Below, piece after piece: positions 1-6,677 of a stretch of 35,917 nucleotides of DNA. The notes under the pieces were generated by a model. That model was not told the DNA's origin. It made no database searches and worked only from the letters and a program-made list of their open reading frames with translations. Made by a program: the position numbers and the translations under genes. This DNA comes from Lentzea tibetensis (lineage in GTDB: Bacteria; Actinomycetota; Actinomycetes; Mycobacteriales; Pseudonocardiaceae), in contig NZ_VOBR01000049.1 of NCBI RefSeq assembly GCF_007845675.1, positions 1-35,917 on the forward strand, read 5' to 3'. Each line of letters opens with the position of its first letter. Within the stretch, counting starts at the first letter, position 1.

Positions 1-55
1 CGCCGGCAGGAAGAGAACCTGCCGGCCCGATAGGGGTACCACGCCGCACCCCAAG
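1..55. repeat. terminal direct repeat, left copy
   Basis: These 55 bases are identical to the last 55 bases of the window (35863-35917). Inside lies a perfect 9-bp stem (2-10 with 18-26) around a 7-nt AAGAGAA loop. Bases 49-70, which run past the repeat, are the exact reverse complement of 35814-35835, so if the two ends are neighbours in the genome the junction folds into a large nested hairpin. An exact 55-bp end-to-end match is what a de Bruijn assembler with k = 55 leaves when a contig is circular or stops at a dispersed repeat; the second explanation seems likelier because no replication gene is present. Confidence 0.9.
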
Positions 56-121
56 TCAAGGCCCAATCGCCAGGTGCCCACCACCCCGCTGACTGCGGAC
101 ACGCACACTCCTTGCCTGATC

Positions 122-228
122 ACACCGACCCACCTGCCGCCGGGCCCGCCTTCCGTCGGCACACCGACCCGCCTGCCGTCGGACTCGCCTTCCGTCGGTA
201 CACCGACCCGCTTACCGTCGGTCCCGCC
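122..228. repeat. 39-bp tandem repeat, about 2.7 copies
   Basis: Units at 122-160 and 161-199 (39 bp each) and a partial unit at 200-228 all begin ACACCGACCC and contain an inner CCGTCGG-type motif. Because 39 is divisible by three, all frames stay open, which explains the long Pro/Thr-rich reading frames here. I regard the stretch as non-coding. Confidence 0.75.
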
Positions 229-311
229 AGCTCGACCCACCCGCCGCTGGGCCCGACTTCCGCCCGATACGACACACCCTGGCCCTGCCGGGCCGCCGCT
301 CACGGCCACGA

Positions 312-667
312 GCGTGCTCACGCGGGCGTCCCCCGCACCCGAGAACCCCCGAACCGATGCTCCCAGCCAGCACCGACAATCCCCCGGCCCCACCGGCAGA
401 TCAGCCGCGAAACCGGGGGTGCGACAGCCCGCAACTTCTGCGGCGCAGCGTGGCCCCCGGCGAGCGAAGCGACGCCAGCACACCAAGCGACCCACCACGA
501 GACCGGCAGAAACCAAGAGAGCACAGGCCAACCGGCAGGTACCAAAAGAAAGGAGCGCCCGCCGCATTCCCCAACCCCCGCACTGCCCAACGGGCGCGGC
601 CCCGAACACAAACCGGCAGCCGAACGATCCCAAGCATCCGGACGGCCGGGGGCGGGGAGGGGCTCGC
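312..667. repeat. dispersed intergenic repeat, copy A
   Basis: Two blocks of this stretch recur at 12235-12660. Block 1 (about 315-380) matches about 12235-12308, sharing for example GCCAGCACCGACAATCC. Block 2 (about 530-665) matches about 12512-12650, sharing AAAGGAGCGCCCGCCGCA. The DNA between the blocks differs between copies. Block 2 in both copies has a GCGCCCG arm followed by a CGGGCGC arm, so a conserved hairpin is possible. I see no credible protein; the open frames are Pro/Arg-rich artefacts of high GC. Confidence 0.7.
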
Positions 668-684
668 GGATCAGGCGCAGCCTT

Positions 685-747
685 GCCACACGGAAGAGCC
701 CTCGTCAAGGCAGCTTTTCCGCCTTGACGAGGGCTCTTCCGTGTGGC
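685..747. terminator. long perfect hairpin, probable bidirectional terminator
   Basis: The 27-bp arms at 685-711 and 721-747 are perfectly complementary around a 9-nt loop (712-720, AGCTTTTCC). The pairing resumes outside: about 648-673 can pair with about 757-781 with few mismatches, giving an imperfect inverted repeat of roughly 134 bp. It lies just downstream of the minus-strand gene ending at 800 and would serve as its terminator; there is no U-tract, as is usual in actinomycetes. Confidence 0.75.
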
Positions 748-799
748 GACCGTGAGGTGATCCGCGGGCCCCTCCCCGCCCCACCACGAAAGCCAACCC

Positions 800-1372
800 T
801 CAGCAGGCGGACCGCTGAGGGTTCCCGCTCTCGACACCCTTGTCGATCCGCAACTCGTCGTCCTCCCACTTGAGGGGGTAGACGACCCGCCACCGGATGC
901 ACCGCTCAGGAAACTCGGCCGGAGCCTTCGAGGGGTCCTGCGTGCTGACCAACGTCATGAGCACCCGCAACCGCCCGCTGCGCGCATCGGACTCGATGCG
1001 CTGCACGACGATGCTCCCGTCCTGGGTGGTGGAGTACTCGGTCCGCCAGTGCTCCTCGCTGGTGTCGCGCGACCGCTCGCGGGTGACGGACCCGCGCCAC
1101 TTGGCGAAGTCGCGCTCGTTGATGGCGTCGAAGTTGCGCTGCAGGACGTTCTGCACGCGTTCGCGGTCCGGGTGGGCGAACGCATCGACGCTCAGCCGGA
1201 CCTCGGCATCCCCCGGCAGATCCGCGGGCGACGCCGACGAGCTCGACTGCACGACTGGATCGCCCTTGGCCTCGGCCGGGCGTTGGTACAGCTCGCGCAC
1301 GACCATGCCCGTGCCCACCGATGCGCCGGTGATCACCAGCACGGCGGGTAGCAGCCAGCGGCTTGTCCCCAT
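800..1372 (-). CDS. small membrane-anchored or secreted hypothetical protein
   Basis: The 190-residue product starts at ATG 1372. Residues about 5-25 form a hydrophobic segment with one Arg before it and RELYQRP after it, which fits an uncleaved signal anchor. A polar linker rich in Ser, Ala and Pro follows, then a globular domain from about residue 60 (HPDRERVQNVLQRNFDAIN onward) ending in a mixed strand-rich region. The pattern of an amphipathic helix followed by strands resembles the NTF2-like/SnoaL fold of many actinomycete exported proteins, but I do not recognise a family. The gene stands alone: its 3' end faces the long hairpin at 685-747, and its 5' end faces the AT-rich leader of the lanthipeptide operon. 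Coding pattern and strand bias support it as real; the function is unknown. Confidence 0.7.
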   Translation of the reverse strand: MGTSRWLLPAVLVITGASVGTGMVVRELYQRPAEAKGDPVVQSSSSASPADLPGDAEVRLSVDAFAHPDRERVQNVLQRNFDAINERDFAKWRGSVTRERSRDTSEEHWRTEYSTTQDGSIVVQRIESDARSGRLRVLMTLVSTQDPSKAPAEFPERCIRWRVVYPLKWEDDELRIDKGVESGNPQRSAC

Positions 1373-2018
1373 CCGTTCAGCCTAACCGCACCGCCTGGCC
1401 TACTCCGGGCGAGGTACTCACAATTGCCCATACCCGATACCTGCAGTGTGAAACGCGACTGTTTCAACATATTCAACGTTTGGAAGTAACCGTGCATACA
1501 GATGCATGGTTACTTCCAAACGCATGCAACTTGGACGGAGCAATACCTACTTGCGTTGGAAATTACTGAGGGGTAATCCCACACTACGAATGAGTGCAAG
1601 CAGGGTAGCCAATACCGCCGAACGGCGCAGCTAAACATGCAATAGGTGGCATTCGGGGCATCACCCGCTCAGCCCACCTGCAACAGGCAGTGTAAAACCC
1701 TTGCCAAGACAGAACTATACAACGAAAGTCGGCTGGAATACAGCAGGTAGAACGGCTGCCAATAATTGAGACCCATTGGTCTCGTTAGGCAACTGTAGCT
1801 GTACGCAACGAACGAATCGCCGAGCGGTAACGGTTCAACCGGGTGATGTGGACCCAAACCTCATCACCGAGCGTCACATACTCGCAGGTAACCATGCATC
1901 GAAAGGTCCCAAACGGCCTACCCATATCCCCGAGTTGGCGGATTGGCCATTGCGCTCGGATTGTGCGGGAATATGCGGCATCACCAATTCGCACCGAATC
2001 GCAGGGAGGGGAATTCCA
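1373..2018 (+). promoter_or_regulatory. AT-rich leader/promoter region of the lanthipeptide operon
   Basis: About 640 bases without a credible gene, visibly richer in A and T than all flanking DNA. It contains a near-perfect hairpin (1477-1522, listed separately), a dyad ATTAC/GTAAT around 1563-1576, and GAGACC-CATT-GGTCTC at 1768-1783. The reading frame of the synthetase stays open upstream to 1776, but those 81 codons lack LanKC character and no good ribosome site precedes them. I read this as a long 5' regulatory region where an activator such as a RamR-like protein could act; no such site can be named from sequence alone. Confidence 0.5.
1477..1522 (+). promoter_or_regulatory. 46-nt hairpin in the lanKC leader
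   Basis: Arms 1477-1497 and 1502-1522 pair over 21 positions; the only non-Watson-Crick position is a G-U wobble (1492 with 1507). The loop is four bases (ACAG). It lies about 500 bp upstream of the synthetase start, so it could be a terminator/attenuator, an mRNA structure or, as DNA, a large operator. It is not followed by a U-tract. Confidence 0.6.
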
Positions 2019-4592
2019 GTGGATCTCCGCTACGAGGCGTACTGCTTCGCGGACAGTCTCTTCTACGACGTGCAGAGCCTCACGGAAACCCCACGAGACG
2101 ATTTCGCACATGTGCTGCCGACGTTGCCCTCCGGCTGGAAGCAGGCGGATCACAACATCTGGCGCCACGTGCACCCTGACGGTGTCGTGCTCCCCACGCA
2201 GGGCTGGAAGATCCACGTCTCGGCGACGCTGCGCAACGCCGGACAGGTGTTGAAAGCGACCCATTCCTACTGCGTGGAGCACCGGATTCCTTTCAAGCAC
2301 CTCCGCACCCTGTCGATCGTGCTCGCCCGCAACTCGAAATACGCCCCGCGGGAGGGCAGCGGCAAGCTGATCACGATCTACCCCGCCGACGAGACGCAGA
2401 TGGAACGCATCCTCACCGACCTGTCGGCCGAGCTCGACGGGTTCGAGGGCGCGTACATCCTCAGCGACCTCCGCTACGGCGCCGGCCCGCTCTTCGTGCG
2501 CTACGGCGGCTTCGTCGAACAGTGGCTCGAGGTGGACGGCAAGCGCGTGCTGGCCATCCAGGACCGCGACGGCACCCTCGTTCCCGACCGGCGCAAGCCC
2601 ACGTTCAGCCTGCCGGAGTGGGTCGAGCTGCCCGCGTGCCTCGCACCGCACCTGGACGCCCGCAACAACAGCGGCGACCCGGCGCAGTTCCCCTACCAGG
2701 TCACCAAGTCTCTGCACTTCTCGAACGGCGGCGGCGTCTACCTCGCGAACCGCAAGTCGGACGGCAAAGAGGTCGTGCTGAAGGAGGCCAGGCCGCACGC
2801 CGGCCTCGACCGGCGCAGCGCTGACGCGGTGAGCAGGCTCCAGCACGAACACGACACGCTCGTCCAGCTGGCGGGCATCCCCGGTGTGCCGGAGGTGTAC
2901 GAGCACTTCGTCTGCTGGGAACACCACTTCCTCGCGATGGAGCTCATGCCGGGCAACCGGCTCAGCTGGTGGCTCGGCCACCACTACCCGCTGGCCCACA
3001 CCACCGTCACCGATGAGCAGCTCGCCGAGTACAGGACCCGCACGTTCGCACTGGTGGACAAGGTGGAGCGGACGCTCGACGCCGTGCACGAGCGCGGCCT
3101 GGTCTTCGGCGACCTGCACGCCCACAACATCCTGCTGGACGAGAACGAGCGCTTGTCGCTGATCGACTTCGAGCTGTCCTTCCCGATCGACTCCGACCAG
3201 CGCCCCACCCTCGGCGCTCCGGGCTTCCAGGCGCCACCGGATCGCAGCGGGTCCGATGTCGACGACTACGGGCTCGCGGCGCTGAAGCTGTGGCTCTTCC
3301 TGCCGCTCAACACGATGCTGGAGCTCGCGCCGGAGAAGCTCCAGTCCCATGTGGACTTCATCCGCCGCCGGTTCGACCTGCCCGACGAGTACTGCGACAG
3401 CATCATCGACGTGCTCACGCCGCGCACGAGCATCCCCGCGGCCACGCACATCGCCCTGGACGACGAACAGCCCGACTGGACGGTGGTGCGCAAGGCGATC
3501 GCCACCGCGATCCTGGCGAGCGCGACGCCGCACCGCGAGGACCGGCTGTTCCCCGGTGACGTCGAGCAGTTCGAGTTCAGTCCGGCGGCGTTCGCGTACG
3601 GCGCGTCCGGTGTGCTGCACGCGCTGCACGCGAGCGGCGAGGGCCGGTTCCCCGAGTACGAGCAGTGGCTGCTCGACGCGGTGCGCCGCGAACCGCCGAA
3701 AGAGCCCGGCTTCTACGCCGGCGCGCACGGCATCGCGCACGTGCTGGAGAACTTCGGCTACTCCGAGCAGGCGGCCGACCTGGTGGCGGAGTACGCGCCC
3801 ATGGTCGACGAAACACAGGACCACAGTCTGAGAAGCGGCCTGGCCGGCATCGGGCTGAACCTGCTGCACTTCGCGCACACCAGGCAGGACCGCGACTTCC
3901 TCGCGCAGGCGATCGACCTGGGCGACCGGACCGCGAGCATGCTGCCGAACGCGGAGCCGCCCGGTGACAAGGGCAGAGCCGGATTGTTCCTCGGCTGGTC
4001 AGGACCCGCGCTGTTCTTCGTCAGGCTCTTCGAGCACACCGGCGACCGCGCGTGGCTGGACCACGCGGAGCGGGCACTGGACCGCGACCTCGAGGAATGC
4101 GAGTTGGCGGTCGACGGCACGCTGCAGGTGCACGACGGTGATCGGACCCTGCCCTACGTGGAGGTCGGCGGCGCGGGCATCGCGCTCGTGCTCGACGAGT
4201 ACGCACGACACGTTCCGGACGCGCCGCCCGTCGCGAAGCTGCCCGACCTGGTGTCCTCCTGCGGCAGCGAGTACGTCAGCCATCCCGGACTCGGGTTCGG
4301 GCGGATGGGCCTGCTCGGCACGCTGGCGCAGGTGGTCCGCAGACAGCCCGACCCGGTTTTCGAGAAGGCGATCGAGCGGCATCTACGCGCGCTGGCCTGG
4401 CACGCGGTCTCGTACGAGAACGGGATCACGTTCCCCGGCTACCAGCTGCGCAGGCTGTCCATGGACCTGATGAGCGGCGCCGCAGGCGTGCTTCTGACGG
4501 TGGCGTCCACTCTGGACCAGACAGGCAGGATGCTTCCGTTCCTGGGCGTACAACCCCAACCGGCTGACGCGCTCGCCGCGTCGGCCCCCTGA
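2019..4592 (+). CDS. ramC: class III lanthipeptide synthetase (LanKC, RamC/AmfT type)
   Basis: The 857-residue trifunctional enzyme would dehydrate Ser/Thr of the precursor at 4658 and close thioether rings. Start GTG 2019 is chosen because AGGGAGGGG at 2003-2011 precedes it by 7 nt and the product then has normal LanKC length. Domain order: N-terminal phospho-Ser/Thr lyase domain (about 1-215); Ser/Thr kinase domain (about 225-500) with a glycine-rich SNGGGVYLA, Lys in VVLKEARP near 252, catalytic GDLHAHN near 363-369 and metal-binding IDFE near 382; and a LanC-like cyclase domain (about 520-850) with helical GxxG repeats (YGASGVLHAL, AGAHGIAHVL, VGGAGIALVL). I see no Cys-Cys-His zinc set in the cyclase part, which separates class III from class IV. 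Gene order synthetase-precursor-ABC-ABC is that of ramCSAB/amfTSBA. Confidence 0.93.
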   Translation: MDLRYEAYCFADSLFYDVQSLTETPRDDFAHVLPTLPSGWKQADHNIWRHVHPDGVVLPTQGWKIHVSATLRNAGQVLKATHSYCVEHRIPFKHLRTLSIVLARNSKYAPREGSGKLITIYPADETQMERILTDLSAELDGFEGAYILSDLRYGAGPLFVRYGGFVEQWLEVDGKRVLAIQDRDGTLVPDRRKPTFSLPEWVELPACLAPHLDARNNSGDPAQFPYQVTKSLHFSNGGGVYLANRKSDGKEVVLKEARPHAGLDRRSADAVSRLQHEHDTLVQLAGIPGVPEVYEHFVCWEHHFLAMELMPGNRLSWWLGHHYPLAHTTVTDEQLAEYRTRTFALVDKVERTLDAVHERGLVFGDLHAHNILLDENERLSLIDFELSFPIDSDQRPTLGAPGFQAPPDRSGSDVDDYGLAALKLWLFLPLNTMLELAPEKLQSHVDFIRRRFDLPDEYCDSIIDVLTPRTSIPAATHIALDDEQPDWTVVRKAIATAILASATPHREDRLFPGDVEQFEFSPAAFAYGASGVLHALHASGEGRFPEYEQWLLDAVRREPPKEPGFYAGAHGIAHVLENFGYSEQAADLVAEYAPMVDETQDHSLRSGLAGIGLNLLHFAHTRQDRDFLAQAIDLGDRTASMLPNAEPPGDKGRAGLFLGWSGPALFFVRLFEHTGDRAWLDHAERALDRDLEECELAVDGTLQVHDGDRTLPYVEVGGAGIALVLDEYARHVPDAPPVAKLPDLVSSCGSEYVSHPGLGFGRMGLLGTLAQVVRRQPDPVFEKAIERHLRALAWHAVSYENGITFPGYQLRRLSMDLMSGAAGVLLTVASTLDQTGRMLPFLGVQPQPADALAASAP

Positions 4593-4657
4593 GCCACCGG
4601 CCCCTCGGCCGGCGGGTACCACCCTCCGATAGATCCCCCGAAAAAGGAGAAGTCGAA

Positions 4658-4819
4658 ATGGGTTTCATTCTTGACATGCAGGACCTGGAGACCCCCGAGT
4701 CTTCGTCGGCGATGGCGTCGCACGGTGGCGGCGGCGGTGGCGGCGGCAGCACGTCCGCTTCCAACCTCTCCGTGCTGGCCTGCGGCTCCCACAGCGTCCT
4801 GAGCGTGGCGATCTGCTAA
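4658..4819 (+). CDS. ramS: class III lanthipeptide precursor (SapB/AmfS type) with octaglycine linker
   Basis: This 53-residue peptide starts at ATG 4658 after AAGGAGA (4644-4650). The leader begins MGFILDMQDLETPE; ILDMQ matches the LLDLQ-type motif that class III synthetases recognise. After SSSAMASH come eight consecutive Gly (23-30), then the core STSASNLSVLACG and SHSVLSVAIC. The core holds two S-x2-S-x3-C units (Ser35/Ser38/Cys42 and Ser46/Ser49/Cys53), separated by Gly43, exactly the layout of SapB and AmfS, and compatible with lanthionine or labionin rings. The peptide ends on Cys53, but no LanD decarboxylase gene is present, so a plain C-terminal ring is expected. The octaglycine tract is unusual and sits near the likely leader/core border. 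By family, the product would be an extracellular morphogen-like surfactant or a labionin peptide. Confidence 0.92.
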   Translation: MGFILDMQDLETPESSSAMASHGGGGGGGGSTSASNLSVLACGSHSVLSVAIC

Positions 4820-4849
4820 CCAGCTCCACTCAGAGCAGGTGACAGTGGC

Positions 4850-4878
4850 GGAGCGGCACAGGCGAAGTGTGCCGCTCC
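4850..4878 (+). terminator. hairpin after the precursor gene (partial terminator)
   Basis: Perfect 10-bp arms GGAGCGGCAC (4850-4859) and GTGCCGCTCC (4869-4878) enclose a 9-nt loop, 30 bp after the precursor stop codon. It lies between precursor and transporter genes of one operon, where a leaky terminator or mRNA-stabilising stem would keep precursor transcripts in excess. Confidence 0.6.
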
Positions 4879-4892
4879 ACCACACAAGGGGT

Positions 4893-4934
4893 CCGACAGC
4901 GCATGCCGGTTGCCGCCGGCACGACTGCTGTCGG
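4893..4934 (+). promoter_or_regulatory. second stem-loop ahead of the transporter genes
   Basis: Outer arms CCGACAGC (4893-4900) and GCTGTCGG (4927-4934) surround an inner GCCGG/CCGGC stem. Together with the hairpin at 4850-4878 it forms a tandem structure in the 159-bp gap before the first ABC gene. The ribosome site of that gene (GGAGGA, 4965-4970) lies outside the structure. Confidence 0.45.
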
Positions 4935-4978
4935 GCCCTTGCTCATGATGCGCCTCGACCGCCCTGGAGGAACAGATC

Positions 4979-6625
4979 GTGGCCAGACCAGGTGACAGAC
5001 TGTTGTCGTCAGTGATCAGGCGTGACTGGCGGTGGGTGTTCCTGGTGACCACCGCGGTCGTGGGCACCACCTGCGCGTTGCTCATCCCGAACGCGCTGGC
5101 CAAGGCCGTGGACATGGCGCTCGCGGGCACGCTCGACGCGCCCACCGTCCTGTGGCTGCTCACCGTCACCGGCACCGAGATCGCGGTCGACACCGCGAGC
5201 ATCGTCGTGGCGGCCGGGCTGACCAGCCGGGCAACGGCGTGGCTGCGGCACCGGGTGGCGCACCACCTGCTGCGCCTCGGCCATCCGGCTCCGTTCGCCG
5301 CTGGTGACGGAGTGAGCAGGCTGACCGGCGACTCCGCGATCGCGGGTGGCTTCGCCGTGCTGCTGGTGAACCTCGGCATCACCGTGGTGAGCTCCGCCGG
5401 TGCGGTGGTCGCACTGGCGTTGCTGGACTGGCGGCTGGCCGTGGTGTTCCTGGCGAGCGTGCCGTTCGGGTTGTTGCTCGTCCGCACGCACATGCGGCTC
5501 ACGGCGGACGACGTGCTCGCCTACCAGCAGGTTTCCGGCGACCTGGCCGCGCGACTGCTGGACGCGGTCGGCGGACTGCGCACCATCGCCGCGTCGGGCA
5601 CCGCCGAGCAGGAAGCGACCAGGGTGCTGCGCCCGCTGCCCGACCTCGCGGCCGCGGGCATCGGCATGTGGCGCACCCAGGCGCGGATGATCTGGCGCGC
5701 CGGTCTGCTCGTGCCGACGGTGCAGCTGTCCGTGCTGACCGCGGCCGGTTTCGGTGTGGTCGCCGGGCGGATCTCGGTCGGTTCGATGCTGGCCGTGCTC
5801 GGTTACACGGCACTGGCCATGGGCATCGTGGGACAGCTGAGCCAGCTGACCACGCTCGAACGAACTCGGGCCAGCGGCACGCGCCTGGCCGAGGTGCTGG
5901 ACTCGCCGGCGCCCGCGCACGGTGAGCTCGTGCTCCCCGCGGGGGCGGGCGATCTCGACATCCGCGGCGTGTACGACGTCGACCTGCACGTCCCCGCGGG
6001 CACTTTCCTCGCCGTGGTCGGCCGATCCGGTTCCGGCAAGTCCACTCTGGCCTCCGCGATCGGTGGCCTGAGCACACCCGCGCGCGGCCAGGTGCTGCTC
6101 GACGGTGTCCCGCTCAGCGACCTGACCTCCGGTTCGCTGCACGCCGCGGTCGGCGTGGCGTTCGAACGGCCCGCCCTGCTGGGCGGCACCGTCGCCGACT
6201 CCGTCGGCTACGGCATCGCCGTGGAGGACGCGCTGGTGCGCGCGGCGTGCGAGGCGGCCCAGGTGCACGACGTGGTGGTCCGCCTGCCCGACGGCTACGC
6301 CACGCCGATGGCCGACACACCGCTCTCCGGCGGTGAGGCGCAGCGCCTGGGCCTGGCCCGCGCGATCGTGCGCGACCCCAGGGTCCTGGTCCTCGACGAC
6401 GCGACAGCCAGCCTCGACACGGTGACCGAGTCCAAGGTGGACCAGGCGATCGACTCCGCGCTCCCCGGCCGCACCAGGGTCGTGGTGACGCACCGCGCGG
6501 CCACGGCCACCCGCGCGGACGTCGTGGTGTGGATGGAAGACGGCCACGTGCGCGGCACCGGCACCCACGACGACCTGTGGCAACACCCCGACTACCGCTC
6601 CGTCTTCACCGGAGGCGACGCCTGA
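4979..6625 (+). CDS. ramA: ABC exporter half-transporter of the lanthipeptide operon (degenerate ATP site)
   Basis: The 548-residue product starts at GTG 4979 with GGAGGA 8 nt upstream. An exporter-type membrane domain (about 20-300, six hydrophobic segments) is followed by a nucleotide-binding domain: Walker A GRSGSGKST near 348, signature LSGGEAQRLGLARAI near 449, Walker B VLVLDDATASLD near 470, and His in the switch VVVTHRA. The Walker B motif ends in Asp where the catalytic Glu is expected, so this half probably carries the non-hydrolysing site of a heterodimer with the next gene. There is no C39 peptidase domain, so it exports but does not cut the precursor. By position it corresponds to RamA/AmfB. 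The predicted role is export of the modified peptide across the cytoplasmic membrane. Confidence 0.9.
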   Translation: MARPGDRLLSSVIRRDWRWVFLVTTAVVGTTCALLIPNALAKAVDMALAGTLDAPTVLWLLTVTGTEIAVDTASIVVAAGLTSRATAWLRHRVAHHLLRLGHPAPFAAGDGVSRLTGDSAIAGGFAVLLVNLGITVVSSAGAVVALALLDWRLAVVFLASVPFGLLLVRTHMRLTADDVLAYQQVSGDLAARLLDAVGGLRTIAASGTAEQEATRVLRPLPDLAAAGIGMWRTQARMIWRAGLLVPTVQLSVLTAAGFGVVAGRISVGSMLAVLGYTALAMGIVGQLSQLTTLERTRASGTRLAEVLDSPAPAHGELVLPAGAGDLDIRGVYDVDLHVPAGTFLAVVGRSGSGKSTLASAIGGLSTPARGQVLLDGVPLSDLTSGSLHAAVGVAFERPALLGGTVADSVGYGIAVEDALVRAACEAAQVHDVVVRLPDGYATPMADTPLSGGEAQRLGLARAIVRDPRVLVLDDATASLDTVTESKVDQAIDSALPGRTRVVVTHRAATATRADVVVWMEDGHVRGTGTHDDLWQHPDYRSVFTGGDA

Positions 6626-6677
6626 TGCCCCTGAGCCCACGCCCCTTGCATTCCTCCTCGACGGACGGTGGTGAGTG

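Noticed and set aside
122-228. CRISPR array
   Set aside because: Repeats are contiguous with no unique spacers, and no cas gene is present.
74-873. Overlapping Pro/Arg/Thr-rich open frames on both strands at the left end
   Set aside because: Low complexity, overlap of several frames, tandem repeats with length divisible by three, and location in a dispersed repeat; no ribosome site or family motif.
1776-2018. N-terminal extension of the LanKC synthetase from the upstream in-frame start
   Set aside because: The 81 extra residues lack LanKC character and come from AT-rich leader DNA; GTG 2019 has an excellent ribosome site and gives normal family length.
1785-3878. 697-codon minus-strand frame opposite the synthetase gene
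   Set aside because: Shadow of high-GC coding DNA; composition rich in Arg, Val and Gln without any domain motif.
4658-4819. C-terminal AviCys-type ring in the lanthipeptide
   Set aside because: The peptide ends in Cys, but no LanD-like flavoprotein decarboxylase gene is in the window.
4901-4993. Possible second small precursor ORF after the lanthipeptide gene
   Set aside because: The 30-codon frame has no leader motif, no Cys and no ribosome site, and runs into the ABC gene.
5009-6640. 543-codon minus-strand frame opposite the first ABC gene
   Set aside because: Antisense shadow; no motif, while the plus strand has complete ABC motifs.
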